Shown one piece after another: positions 33,811-45,575 of a DNA stretch of 64,000 nucleotides. The stretch comes from Brachionus rotundiformis (lineage: Eukaryota > Rotifera > Eurotatoria > Ploima > Brachionidae). Position 1 is the stretch's first letter; every line of letters starts with the position of its first letter. The stretch is from assembly GCA_016802295.1 (NCBI GenBank), contig JAESIW010000199.1:272095-336094 (forward strand), in the 5' to 3' direction. The position numbers and the translations under genes were made by a program. The notes under the pieces were generated by a model. The model ran no database searches, had not been told where the DNA came from, and saw only the letters and a program-made list of their open reading frames with translations.

Positions 33811-34701
33811 ATGAAGTTATTTTATGATAATTCTGAACCAAGCTCAGCATTTGTGGACTCCAATCTTGCCATCTTTACAGATTTGATCAACCAACTGGAT
33901 GTCTGTTTGAGCAACATAAGCCTTGTTCACCAATCCGTGAGTCAATTGCTGCATCAGTACTTTTCACTCTTCTATGGCAAAACAGTGATCAGCATTGATG
34001 GCAACATAGGCATTGGAAAAAGCTATTTCCTCAAAAAACTTATGCTTGAAAACGATTCTCTTGGTTTTATAAGCGAGCCAGTCGAGTACTGGTCAAAGAT
34101 AAAATGTGATACCAGTAAAAAAAATTGTCTCGAGTTGTACTACCAATGTTTGGAGACAAACGACTCTTTTTATCTATTCAAATTCCAATTAATTGTAATG
34201 ATGTCAAAGATACTGAACATTATAGATCAATTTAGTCACAGTGCTCATTCTATTTTTCTTACCGAGAGAAGTTTTTTGTCAGAGTAATTAAAATAGAATA
34301 TTTTTTTTACCTTAGTAATTATTAATTTTGCTTTAAGTAAATTGGTGTTTATAAAGATGGCAAAAAATCACTATTTGCCAGAGCATTTGGCCGAATATGA
34401 CAAGATTCATAGCAGAATAGTTAATGATGTTTACACGCGTGCCAAGCTGTTTATTGTCTATTTGAATGGAGACAATGAGGAACAAGAGATAAGTCTGTGC
34501 ATGCAGCGGATTAAGATGCGTGACAGAAGTGGAGAAGAGCAGATCAGTGAAGATTACATAAGAAAAATTCAAGCCGGCTATTTAGAGCTTATATCTGCGG
34601 CTAAAAAATTGCCTTATGTACAAAAAGTTATAAATATAAATCAAGACTTTTGTCACAAGCCAAATATTTGGCAAAGGTTGGCCGAGCTTTTGTTCTCTTA
34701 A
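33811..34701 (+). CDS. deoxynucleoside kinase
   Basis: Two exons, 33811-34283 and 34338-34701 (278 aa), with a 54-base intron splitting an Asp codon. It phosphorylates deoxynucleosides for nucleotide salvage. The P-loop is ISIDGNIGIGKS (G64-S71) and the EPVEYW motif follows. TERSFLSDKLVFIKMAKN corresponds to the ERS/DR...FAK segment only after splicing. CMQRIKMRDRSGEEQISEDY is the Arg-rich LID followed by the usual helix. The first 50 residues, before the P-loop, are longer than in typical dNKs and may be a mitochondrial or regulatory extension. Which nucleoside is preferred cannot be told. Confidence 0.85.
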
Positions 34702-36011
34702 CAAAAAAATCTTGTTTTTTGTTTTGGTTAATTGTCAAGAAATAAAGTTTTTAATTAAAATTCTTTTAAATTTAATTAAGACTAATTTTAAATAGCATAG
34801 TTTTTTTTTTATTCCTTCTTTGTGAGGCATATGGTCATGTTGTTTTCCAAACTAAATACAACCAGTATGAAAATCAAAATTATCTTTGAGATTAATTTTT
34901 GGGACGACATAGAAGTCAAAAAATCACCACACAATTAGAGGCCAAAAAATTTTCTACCAAAATGTCCGAAGCCTTAGTCACTTGAGACCCGATGAGGAAA
35001 ATTTTGCAAAAAGTTAGCGGGTATCTTGAATATTATACTTCTCTTGCCGGTCAGGAAGGATAAAACCAGTTTCTCGAAGGGGGTACCATAATTACTAATT
35101 ACTATGGTATCTTCTTAAAGCAAAACATTAAAATACCATAGATAAGTGGTACACCAAAACCTCTCGATATACTTTAGGAGCAGTCTAATGAGAAACAGAA
35201 CAGAAAATTCCAACTTAACACACTTTTTATCAGGCCTAACAAGTTTCACAGAAAAAAATGATTGCCGGTGAATAACAATGTCGTCTAGACACTTTGGAAA
35301 AGAGGCAATCCATCAATCCATAGGTTATTATTTCTAATCCTGCTGGTAAATTGGTGCTATGGACCTTTAACATCTATGTGTTATAGGTGCCATCCGTAGT
35401 TATTCACCCTATTCCGTTTATTAATAAAAATACTGTTCTTGTGGCTAGCCATTGGTCAGCCAAAAATTTGTACTTGAAAAAATTTGCAAAAAACGCGGAT
35501 AATATGAGGACAAGTCAATAAATTATCCACATTTGACAGATTTTTACAACTAATTTGGTGGTTGTTGTTGAAATTTTGGTAAAAGAATGCTTTGCTTGGA
35601 AAAAATTTAATAAAAACCTTTCGGTAACAGCAAAAGATTTGGCAAAAAGTGTCTTAAATAAATGTGCTTTGGATTCGAAGGAAAGACAGTAAAATTTAGG
35701 ATATAATGTATAATACTCAAACAAGAGTGTTTAATTTTCAAATAGGCGTTTCCAAAAGACTTATTCATATCTGGCAATCAAAGTATCTTGAGTTAGCTTG
35801 GTAAATATGCCAGAATCTGAAATAATATGATTGAGAATTTAATTTTTAGAAAATATTCAATAAACAAATAAAATATATATTATGTATAAAATGTATAAAC
35901 TTTAATGTTTGATTTCTTATATAAAAATAAAGTTATTAAAAAAAAACTTCTCCTTAACAAATATAAAAAGTAAAAAAACAAATCTAAAAACTAATTCGAA
36001 TTGAGACAAAA
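34702..36011. other. intergenic stretch, nothing recognised
   Basis: Slightly less A/T-rich at 34800-35700, suggesting old transposon sequence, but I could not translate it into a known family. A near-palindrome GTACCATAATTACTAATTAC TATGGTA lies at about 35083-35110. The ORF 35515-35724 is unsupported. Confidence 0.45.
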
Positions 36012-37097
36012 ATGTTTATTTTACCTAAAATAATAATTTGGAAAATGCAAGTTTTAATTTTGATTATTTTTTTCAGAATAATTGAGACATGTCCACCAAG
36101 TATATATACACTTTTTATAAATATTAAAAAAAATAAAAACATAACAAGGTGATAAGGCAAATTCTAACGCAAAAAATGCTGGCTGCCTAACGGGGGAAAC
36201 TACAAAAATAGAAGCAACAAAAATTACCACAGAATTGGTTAAAAGAGGTGAAACTTCTCCAAGGACAGATGTAACAAGTGGTAAATGACTTAAATATTTG
36301 TTTTGTAAAATTTTAAAAATTAATTGTAAAAATGATAAGCTAAAAATTGGCTTACAACAAGAAAAATTATTGAAAATAGTTTAATGACCACAAAAGTTGA
36401 AGCTGAAATAACACAAATTGGTCAACAAAGTACTAATTTGAATACAGAATATGTTACAACTGATTCAATTGAATATTTCCTCAAAGATCTCAATCAAATC
36501 AGTTCAATATTCGAGATTGACCAAGCACAACTCATGAATATGTTCGAAAGCAAATTGGACATGGTAGATTGTCTATCAAATTGTTCTGGCAAAGGAGTAT
36601 GCAAGCTTTTGAATAATGACAAGTTTGCTTGTGAATGTGATGAGAATTACAGTGGTGTGCGGTGCCAGACAGATTCAAAGCCGTGTGCTTCGAGTCCTTG
36701 TCTGAATGGAGCCACGTGCACCAACGATTTCACAAACAGAACATACAAGTGCCAATGTGTGACCAGAAATGATTCTGTTCTGTTCTTTGGAAGGAATTGT
36801 GAGAGAAAGATTGACGTGTGCCAGAACGAGACATGTTCAAAGAATGGAGTGTGCTATGATGTGGAAAGTGAAGCCAAATGCAAATGCTTCCAGTCATACA
36901 GTGGCGATAAATGCCAAATTGAGAGCCAAGAGATCAAAACAATCAAAGCTGTAATCAAAACAACATCAATCATAGCCATAATATTCATTTGCTGTACCTA
37001 TCTTTTATTCATTATCATTGATCTTACAAATTTTTTTTCTAGAAAGAAAAAGCATAAGTCAAAAAATAGCTTAAAACTAAATACAATTAAAAACTGA
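36012..37097 (+). CDS. short-ectodomain triple-EGF single-pass receptor (cassette copy B)
   Basis: Three exons: 36012-36099, 36149-36280, 36340-37097 (325 aa). Exon 1 is a leader (MFILPKIIIWKMQVLILIIF...ETCPP) ending one base into a codon before GTATAT. Exon 2 gives DKANSNAKNAGCLTGETTKI and then the shared TELVKRGETSPRTDVTS. Intron 2 and exon 3 match gene 29335 almost base for base: AKNWLTTRKIIENS, three EGF repeats, and the same transmembrane helix. The tail differs (SRKKKHKSKNSLKLNTIKN). There is no Thr stalk. Same topology and intron phases as its relatives. Ligand and role unknown. Confidence 0.75.
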
Positions 37098-38248
37098 TAA
37101 CTGGATCTTTTAAGATTTTTTTCTAACAATTAAAGTCAACTTTTATCTAAATAATTTTATTTAAATTAATAAAATATAATTTATTTTCTTTGGTGGTTCA
37201 TTTCCTTTTTATTTGCCTCTTTTTTTCTAGACAATTATTTAGATCAAAATAAATTCACTTAAATTAAATTAAAAATATAATTCTATCAAATAATAATTTC
37301 CAATAAATAAATTCATTTATTTGTTCAAAAAATCAATTAAAATTTGTCACCCAATTAAATATTTTGTGTTACCCTTTAAAAATTTTAGTCCTTTAATATT
37401 TGCCAATGTTAATACCAATCTACTTCACTAATATTAAACTGTTATTTTATAAAACTATCATGAATTTCACATAAAAATTATTATTGATTAATCATTGAAA
37501 TAAATTATTTAGTTAGAATAATAATACCTTTTTAATAAAAATTTTATTTTCTGTTATAAAGTTAAAAGTAAACTTATTCTGGTCAGATAAAGATGATACT
37601 TTGGTCTGATTTTTTTCCAAGATCTTAACTCTGAATTTGACGATATTCTGCAATTAACATTTTTTACATTGGAAAAAATTATCAGCTGATAAATTTAATT
37701 TTAGATTAATATTAAAAAGAATTTTTACAGTCTTTTTTGATAGGAAGCAAATTATCGATTAATAATTTAACAAAAGACAATTTCGTTCAATATTAAAATA
37801 ACAAATTGATTTTTTTATTTAAAATCAATTATTTAATAGTTTTATTTTAATTTATCACCTTAAATGAATTGAATTTATCCAAAACCAAGATAAATAAAGT
37901 AACTTTTTTTTATAAATGAGATGTATCACTCACTAAGTATTTGTCAAGATTATTCCTCACTCCTTCACAAATTAACAATTCTTTTAAATTCTTTATCTAA
38001 TCTTAAAAAAATAATCAAGTTAAATTTCATAGAAGACTTGGCATATTAAATTTCTCTAATAGTTCTCTTATTATTTTGATTGATTGTATCAGTCATAAAA
38101 TCCAGTAACTAAATTAATATCACTTAAACAAATGTATAAAATGTCAAAAAAAATTCAATTAGTAATAAGAAAAATATTAAGTTTTGATATTTTAAAACAA
38201 TAGGGATCTTTTATTAATTTAAGAAAAATTTTATTCATTTTTAAAATT
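37098..38248. other. A/T-rich intergenic stretch
   Basis: About 1.1 kb with no ORF or recognisable repeat. Confidence 0.5.
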
Positions 38249-38690
38249 ATGCTGAAAAATTTAATTCTATTTTGTTTGATAGCTGGTTCTTTATGTAAGT
38301 TTTTTTTTAATATGTTATGGAAATATTTATATTTTAAATAAAGCCCAGGACTGCCCGCCTGGTGTGCCAGTGGCCATGTGCTTAATGGACCCTTGTCACA
38401 TTGCCAGCCAAAAAGGCTGCGCTGCTTATCCCCAAGCTGTTTGTAAGGCCAACTTTTGTGGCGGATGCAATTATGATTGGTTCCTGAATGGCGAAAAGGT
38501 CGACTGTGACCAAAAACTTAATCAAATCAAATGCTTATTTCCAGTGAATTGCTTTGTTGAGCCTTGTCGTTTTGCCAAATGTTCTGCGTATCCTAACGCT
38601 GTTTGTGTCAACAACTATTGCGGAGGATGCAATGCTTTTTTTTACGAAAATGGCGTAAGAGTTGACTGCAGCGAAAATAACAATGCTTAG
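38249..38690 (+). CDS. small secreted Cys-rich protein with tandem CGGC motifs
   Basis: Two exons, 38249-38294 and 38344-38690 (130 aa). Exon 1 is the signal peptide (MLKNLILFCLIAGSL) and the intron splits a Ser codon. The mature protein contains two related Cys modules: DPCHIASQKGCAAYPQAVCK followed by ANFCGGCNYDWFLNG and VDC; then VEPCRFAKCSAYPNAVCVNN, YCGGCNAFFYENG and VDC. The C..YP.A.C..N(Y/F)CGGC.A.F module occurs in secreted proteins of many aquatic invertebrates. I know no assigned function. A matrix, defence or inhibitor role is possible. Confidence 0.75.
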
Positions 38691-39145
38691 GAGATTTTTA
38701 AAAAATTATGTTTAAATTTTTTCATTAATTAATAAATAATTCATTGATTTTAAATTTCTTAAAATTAATAAAAAATAAATTCTTTTTATCATTTGATAAA
38801 AATAATAAATCATTTCAAAAATTTTTTTTGTGACATGCAGCATAAGTTGACACAATTAACAACAAAATTTAAAAAATGAAAAATATCAAGTAAATAGAAT
38901 GCTTAAGCTAATAATTACTTTTTTTATTAAAATTTTATATTAAGTTATTTGGTTTATTGTGAAGTTTCATGATTTTACAAAGGAAAATAGGAAGCAAATT
39001 AAAACATAACTAGAACCATTATTGTTTAAAATTTTTCTCGTACTAAAAAACACTTAAATTATTTATCTATTGTGAATTTCAAAAACAAACAGAATAAAAA
39101 TTCTTCCTATTTTGGTAAATTAAAATTTACTAAAATAAAATATAT

Positions 39146-39362
39146 TTAAAAAAATACTGCAATCTAGTGCAACATACTTTGTTGTCATATCTTTTTTACC
39201 AAAAATAAAAATTGTTTTATTTTTTTAAGTAAAAAAACTCAAAAATCAATTTAAGTTTTATAGATGTTTTTATTTTTTGTCTTTTATCTACATCAGGAAA
39301 ATTATCTTAGGTAAAAAAGATGCAAGAAACTATGTTGTACTAGATTGCGGTATTTTTTTAAT
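39146..39362. mobile_element. small MITE with about 52-bp terminal inverted repeats
   Basis: Left end AAAAAATACTGCAATCTAGT continues GCAACATA...TTTTTTACC. The right end is the complement of AAAAAATACCGCAATCTAGT continuing ACAACATAG...TTTTTTACC. Total about 215 bp, non-coding, A/T-rich inside. The superfamily is not determined. Confidence 0.6.
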
Positions 39363-39408
39363 CATCTTATTTTTATTTTAGTAAGGCTGGCATATATATA
39401 CCTCTATT

Positions 39409-40793
39409 TATACGGAAACGGGCCCTTATCACCTTGACCGACTTTTGACTAAAAATGTCCTCGAAGTTTTGAATATTACTAATTTTTGATATACACATAT
39501 TCTGATGCCAAATTTAATGCTGATTAAATCATTAAAATCATTAAAAAAACGCCAAAAAATGACCACTTGGTAAAATTCTAAAAAATTGCAATTTTACACA
39601 GTCATAGATCACTAAATAAGCTTTAAAAGTATATATTAAATTTGTGGGTATCACTTTTTGTTTGACCAAGGACTTTTAAATAAACCAAAATTTGGTAATC
39701 CATTTTTAAGAATGTATTGACCTAAGTCCTTAAAGTTAAATATTTAAAAAGTATCCTTAGTTAAAAGCTAAATAAATCCGGTTTCTAAAAATATATAGGA
39801 CTAAGTGGTAGTACTTTGGATTTTTGAAATTAAATATGACTGTGTAAAATTTTATTTAGATCTAATGTTATCCTCCCGTATTTTGACTATTGCTCTACGC
39901 TTTTATGCTATTTTTCAAAAGAAGCAATAAATAAATTAGCTAAAAGTTATTATATCTCTATCATAAAACTTTTAAATCTTAAGCTAGAAGCAAACAGCTT
40001 TAATGAAATAAATAACGCTTTAGAAAAGTATGGTCTTTATTCATTTCAACATCGAATTTTTGAAAGGATGCTAACTTTTTCTTATAAATGTCTACTTTAT
40101 TTCAATGCTCCGCTAATTCTTAAAGAAAAATTAAAGAAAAATGACTCAAAAAATTTGAATTATATTTTAAGGAACAGTAATAACCTTATTGAACCAATGG
40201 CCAAATCAAAAAGTGGAGAAAAAACATTTGAACATTTTTATTCAAGATTAATAAATTGCTTTGTGATCAAGAGATCAATGTTGAAGTTTTCAACGTTTAA
40301 GCTATCAATTTTCAATAATATAAATTTAATTTACACAGATTTTGTTTCTAAATTTGAATTGTTTAACTTAAATAGCTTATTGTTAAATTTTTTCAAATAA
40401 CTATTAAATCAATAACTCTATTCAATTTTATAAATTTTATTTTAATATTTTTAATATATGTATTTTTTTTATTAATAATTAATTAAATAAATGAAGTGTT
40501 AATCAGTCTCATGAGGCATGGGCACTAGCCTGTTGATTAACCTTGAATAATAAAAAAAAAAAATAATCTAATGTTACTATAGAAAGTCATAGCAAAAAGA
40601 AGCAAAAAACAACAATTTTTAAGAATTTTACCAAGTGGTCATTTTTTGGCGTTTTTTTAATGATTTTTTTCACTTTAATCAGCATTAAATTTGGCATCAG
40701 AATATGTGTATATCAAAAATTAGTAATATTCAAAACTTCGAGGACATTTTTAGTCAAAAGTCGGTCAAGGTGATAAGGGCCCGTTTCCGCATA
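39409..40793. mobile_element. non-autonomous element with about 180-bp terminal inverted repeats
   Basis: The left arm 39409-39592 starts CGGAAACGGGCCCTTATCAC and the right arm 40607-40793 ends in its complement. The arms stay highly similar as far as GACCACTTGGTAAAATTCT. Outside is TTTATA on the left and CATAAA on the right, so a TA-type target is possible but not clean. The interior is interrupted by a LINE (39871-40565). Without the LINE the element would be about 680 bp. Confidence 0.7.
39871..40565 (+). mobile_element. young 5'-truncated LINE insertion with 11-bp target duplication
   Basis: ATCTAATGTTA occurs at 39860-39870 and again at 40566-40576, directly flanking the insert. The insert carries an open frame to 40400 (ILPYFDYCSTLLCYFSK, KYGLYSFQHRIFERM, APLILKEKLKK) matching the post-RT C-terminal region of non-LTR retrotransposons. 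A 3' UTR with ATGGGCACTAGCCTGTTGAT and an A-rich tail follows. Target duplication, 5' truncation and tail are the hallmarks of target-primed reverse transcription. The intact frame suggests a recent event. Confidence 0.85.
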
Positions 40794-40796
40794 AAA

Positions 40797-41797
40797 AACC
40801 AATTTCTTTAACAAGAAAGTTGTTAGTTTATATATTAAGTATAAAATTTCAGCAATTTTGGCTGACTGGAACATATTTTTTTTCTAGAAAACAAAAACGG
40901 TCATTTATTATTGAACACCCGTTAAACTATGTCATTACTTTAATTTTTTTTTTACTCTTCATAAAAACATTTTTACTATAGTATCAATTGATTTAATTTA
41001 TATTACAATAATTTTACTTTAATTTCGAATAAATAGATTTAATATACTATGATGAGCTTTATTCTACTTTAAAAAACAAAAAATTTACTTTAAGTTAAAT
41101 ATTATCCCTTTTAGTTAAACCCTTGTTGAATGTTATTATCCCTTTTAGAAGAATTTTTGTTCTGTTTGTTTTTGACACTCTGAAATTTTGCCCTTAATTT
41201 CTCACAAAAATGATTTCAGACTTAAGTATTAAAAAGAAAAAAGCTAGAATTTGACTTTTTTTCTGAATTAACTCTCTCTACAATTTTTAAGTGTTAACAA
41301 TGTAAATAATAAAAAAAACATATAACAAAATATCTTTTTCTTAAAATTGATATCTAATTTGTGTTGCCCGTATTTTTGACGGACCGACTAAATGACCGCT
41401 GTCAATAGTTTGGCCGGTTAAGTGTTTTCGTCTACGGATCCCAACACTACATGTATGACAAAAAAATAAAAATTTATACCATTTTTTCCCAAATTTATTA
41501 GTACTTAGACATTATTCTACATTAGACAAGGCTACCATTTAACCAATTTTAGAAGAAAACAAAAGTTTATTATTATTAATCTAAGAAATATTTAATCAAT
41601 GTTCACAGTCTAATAATTTTATCAATATCAATAAAATTTAATATTTATTTTTAGATTTAATTAAAAAAATTCTTTTAAATTTTGGTTAGATTTAAATCTT
41701 CTTGACCATTCATATATATGGTAAATGCCAATTTCAATTCATGGTTAATAAAAAATATTATTTAACTATTTTTAATATTTTATAGTATAAAAATGTG
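40797..41797. other. A/T-rich intergenic stretch
   Basis: Mostly low-complexity sequence. A short G/C-richer patch at 41360-41460 (GACGGACCGACTAAATGACC) may be old repeat sequence, but it is unassigned. Confidence 0.45.
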
Positions 41798-42537
41798 TTA
41801 AATGTAAATTGAACCATCTTTAGGTCCAATGTAACCAACAAATATAAGTACCACATCAATTAGAGTCCATATGCCTAGTCCACCGAAGGTAAACAATTTA
41901 GCAAATCCTTCCTTTTAACCAAAAACGTAACCAAATGTTTATTAATTATTAATTTTTTTTTTACTTTTAAATGTCCCAGGTAAAATCTATCAATTCCGAA
42001 TCCGCCAAGTGTCAGACTCAGTATCAATGCTACGCTCCACTTGTGCCCACTGGTCCAGTTACATTCAACATTTTTATAAAATGTCCTCGAGCCCAAGCAT
42101 ATAACATTATCTAGCACAGTGCAATTGACTTTCCACAGTCGCTGTGGACTATCTCTTCTGCAAGAAAAGTTGTGAGTACATATGTGCATCCAGTCCGGAG
42201 TTTGGTAGCAAAATCTACACTCTGCTTCCACACTAAACAATCGCTCACCGCTACATATGGTCTCGTTCTTGGTCAAACAATCTGTGGTAAAGGTCTCTCC
42301 GTAAATACAATCAGCTGCTTTGGGATTATTATCTATTGAGCATTCGAAGCACTCAGCTGCAAGAGATCTACATTCTACATTTTTATTTGACAATTTTTCA
42401 CATTTATTAGTTCTTAATTAAGTTATAAAAACAATTGATCTTTTTAATTTTTTGTTTCTAATTTAAATCAAAAATTACTCTGATTTTATTCGATGGATTA
42501 AAATGACCAAGACAAACAATCTCGGAATAAGATACAT
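41798..42537 (-). CDS. TM2D3: TM2 domain-containing protein 3
   Basis: Three exons on the minus strand: 42479-42537, 41965-42412, 41798-41911 (206 aa). A signal peptide (MYLIPRLFVLVILIHRIKS) precedes a Cys-rich lumenal part. The TM2D3-specific block WKVNCTVLDNVICLGSRTFY, KNVECNWTSGHKW follows. Two hydrophobic segments flank GGFGIDRFYLGHLKEGFAKL and the protein ends GYIGPKDGSIYI. The second intron splits the DRF loop and must be removed to give LKEGFAKLFTFGG. Fly TM2D3 (almondex) supports Notch signalling, and human variants have been linked to Alzheimer risk. Same function here is by homology. Confidence 0.93.
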
Positions 42538-43031
42538 TTTAATATTTTAATAAGACATTATTTTTTTAATTAAATAATTTTTTTAATAAAATAATTTCTA
42601 GTAATTTTTTATAATGAATTATTTTTTGTCTTGATCAAATTTATCAACTAAAATTTATTTAATTTTTGGTCTCATTTTGATCCTGATTTTTGAAAATGGA
42701 AGAAAAATTAAGTCTATCGTAATTTTATCAAAATAAGCTACATTTAGTAGTCAATAATAACTATTATTTAGCATGATATTAAACTAAGAACCATTTTAGG
42801 ATAAATTTTAATGATTATATTTTCATGTTTAAACTAATTAGTTCTAATTCTTATCAAAAATATAATCAAATAATTTTTTCAAATATGAATATTTCTCTAG
42901 CATTTTGCAGTTAAAGCAAAAAATTTGGAAAAATTAGTTTTTATTTGGTTATTATTAAGTTTGCCTAACAAGAACCAATTTACTGGTTTATTTTCCAATC
43001 AGAATACACTCAAAGCATTAGCACAGCATTA

Positions 43032-44704
43032 ATGTTTTTTATTAACTTTATTTTTTTGATTCGACTTCTTAAAGTTCCATCAATAATTGCCATAAGTATT
43101 ACCAAACAGTTATTTTTTGTATTAGATAAAAAATTATCTGTTTAGAATTCGCAGTAGTTAATGAAAAAAAAATTAGAATCTGGAATGCGTCACCACCAAC
43201 TCTCTTGAATTCATACCAACATGATAATTTCATTAATTGTGTTGAAATTTTTTCTGAGACATTTTTACTTGCTGGTACACGGGACAGGTCCATTTTGGTT
43301 TATGATTTTCTCGGAGGTAAACTGGACCACAAGCTTAATGACACCAATTCTATCGAAGCCATTCAAAAATTGAATAGAACGCATTTTATCACAGCTAGTG
43401 AAGACGGTCTTAACGTGTGGAATTTCGAAACAGGAAGTTACCATAAGTATTCAGAACATGGAAATATTAAGCTTTTTAAAGTAATTGAGAGCGAGAATAA
43501 GATAATTACTGGCAATGGATATGAAAAGATAACTATTTTGTCATCAAGAAATTTTACCAGAATTTTAGGCAAAAATTACAATGCGGAAATTAAAACTTTT
43601 GATGCAATCAACTCCTCATTTATAGTCTTAAAATGTCAAGAAACAAAAATATGCATTTTAGATAGCCTGAAAGACAAAATTAGCAGTGCACTTTTTAGAG
43701 ATAAATTAACTATAACTAGAATAATAAGTGATAAAAGAATAATATTAATTGGAGAATTTGGAAATGTATTTGAGTGGAATGGTTCAAATGATTTTATTAA
43801 TTTACAATTTAGAAATTTTGGAATATTACCATACCAAAGCCAAAGAATACAAAGCTGTGAAATACTAGATAATGGTGACTATCTTTTTGGAGACAATTTA
43901 GGCAATTTGCACTTTTTCAGAAATTATTCACTTTATAAAACTATTAATTTGGACTTTAAATTAATAAAGATAATTAAAAAAATATCATTTTATAAAAAAA
44001 ATCAGACAAACGATCAAAAATTAACCACAGTGTATGGACATTATTCGTTAGACAAGGCTAAAGATACCACTAAAACAATATCAAAAGAAAACAGAACTTT
44101 ATTTGATTTTAACTTAATAAATATTTCAACAATATTCCAAATTGACCAAGCACAACTCATGAAAATGTTCGAAAGCAAATTGGACATGGTAGATTGTCTA
44201 TCAAATTGTTCTGGCAAAGGAGTATGCAAGCTTTTGAATAATGACAAGTTTGCTTGTGAATGTGATGAGAATTACAGTGGTGTGCGGTGCCAGACAGATT
44301 CAAAGCCGTGTGCTTCGAGTCCTTGTCTGAATGGAGCCACGTGCACCAACGATTTCACAAACAGAACATACAAGTGCCAATGTGTGACCAGAAATGATTC
44401 TGTCTTGTTCTTTGGAAGGAATTGTGAGAGAAAGATTGACGTGTGCCAGAACGAGACATGTTCAAAGAATGGAGTGTGCTATGATGTGGAAAGTGAAGCC
44501 AAATGCAAATGCTTCCAGTCATACAGTGGCGATAAATGCCAAATTGAGAGCCAAGAGATCAAAACAATCAAAGCTGTAATCAAAACAACATCAATCATAG
44601 CCATAATATTCATTTGCTGTACCTATCTTTTATTCATTATCATTGATCTTACAAATTTTTTTTCTAGAAGAAAAAAATCAACTGTTTCCTCCTTAAAAAA
44701 TTAA
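43032..44704 (+). CDS. WD40-like ectodomain / triple-EGF single-pass receptor (cassette copy C)
   Basis: Two exons, 43032-43095 and 43146-44704 (540 aa). Exon 1 is a leader (MFFINFIFLIRLLKVPSIIA) ending one base into a codon before GTATTA. Exon 2 begins KFAVVNEKKIRIWNASPPTL and runs about 290 residues of repeats with WD40 character (LAGTRDRSILVYDF, FITASEDGLNVWNFETG, IILIGEFGNVFEWNG, DYLFGDNLGNLHFF). From IDQAQLMKMFESKLDMVD on it is the same EGF-EGF-EGF-TM-tail module as copies A and B, ending SRRKKSTVSSLKN. The module shares no intron boundary here because exon 2 runs straight through. A beta-propeller outside the cell is unusual for WD40 sequences. Confidence 0.78.
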
Positions 44705-45300
44705 AATTTTTTTAATAAAAGATCAACCATATTTTTTTATAATTTTTAAAAATCTATTTTATTTTGTTACTTATGTATCTAAAAATTTTATTTTTTAATT
44801 TTAATAACTTAATTATAAAAAAGAACTATTATAGAAGAAGTAGAACAAAATTAGTAAAAATGTACCTAATAAGATAAAAATTAAGCTAAATTGGTTAAAC
44901 CATACTTTTTTAATTACAATAGAAAATAAAAAGGTGAGAATTTTTTTAACTAATTGATAAATAGGGTTGATAAAATAATTATTTTTATTTTTTTATTAAA
45001 AGTTTAATCTTTACAAATTCAATTAATTTAGTAATGAATCAATTTTTTTCCATACAAACAAATAATAAACCAGACATTTTAATACAAATCAGCAGTTTTT
45101 TGATCATAGCTATCTTGTGATAAAAAGACTCAGTATCCGTTAAATGCATGTTTTAAGCTTAAATTATTTAAATTAGAAAAAATAATAGAATTTTTATTGA
45201 TTTAAAAAAGGGATACACAAGTCAAAAATGGCACACCTAAAGCAAATAGAATGTTGTGTTTATTTAAAGCTTTTTAGTATCCCTGTGGCGAGAGGATCAA
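44705..45300. other. A/T-rich intergenic stretch
   Basis: No ORF or assignable repeat. Confidence 0.5.
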
Positions 45301-45309
45301 ATTATTGTA

Positions 45310-45575
45310 ATGTTCAATGGTTAGACCGCAACTGGAGAATTCTATCAGTGCATGGTGTTCTTATTTAGAAAAAGATATAAATGAGCTTGAGAGAGTCCAA
45401 AGAAGAGCAACTAAGTTGATTCCAAGTGGGCGGCTTAGATTATCAACAACGCTTGTTGAGGCTAGATTTAACTAATGTGAGTACAAGGAGATTAAGAGGT
45501 GATCTAATTCAGATGTACAAATTGGTAAACAATTATGAAGAAACTGAATTTAAAGAATCAATTATAATATTAACA
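45310..45575 (+). mobile_element. CR1/jockey-like LINE RT C-terminal fragment
   Basis: The plus strand reads MVRPQLENSISAWCSYLEKD, INELERVQRRATKLIPSG, and after a shift RLDLTNVSTRRLRGDLIQMY, KLVNNYEE. This is the LVRPHLEYA...VQRRATKLIP...RRLRGDLIE.YKI block of non-LTR retrotransposons. The segment from CAACAACGCTTGTTGAGGCT through AAGAGGTGATCTAA is repeated, inverted, at 51340-51430. Confidence 0.75.

Noticed and set aside
40068..40400. 110-aa ORF as an independent gene
   Set aside because: It is the tail of the truncated LINE reading frame that begins at 39871, flanked by a target-site duplication.
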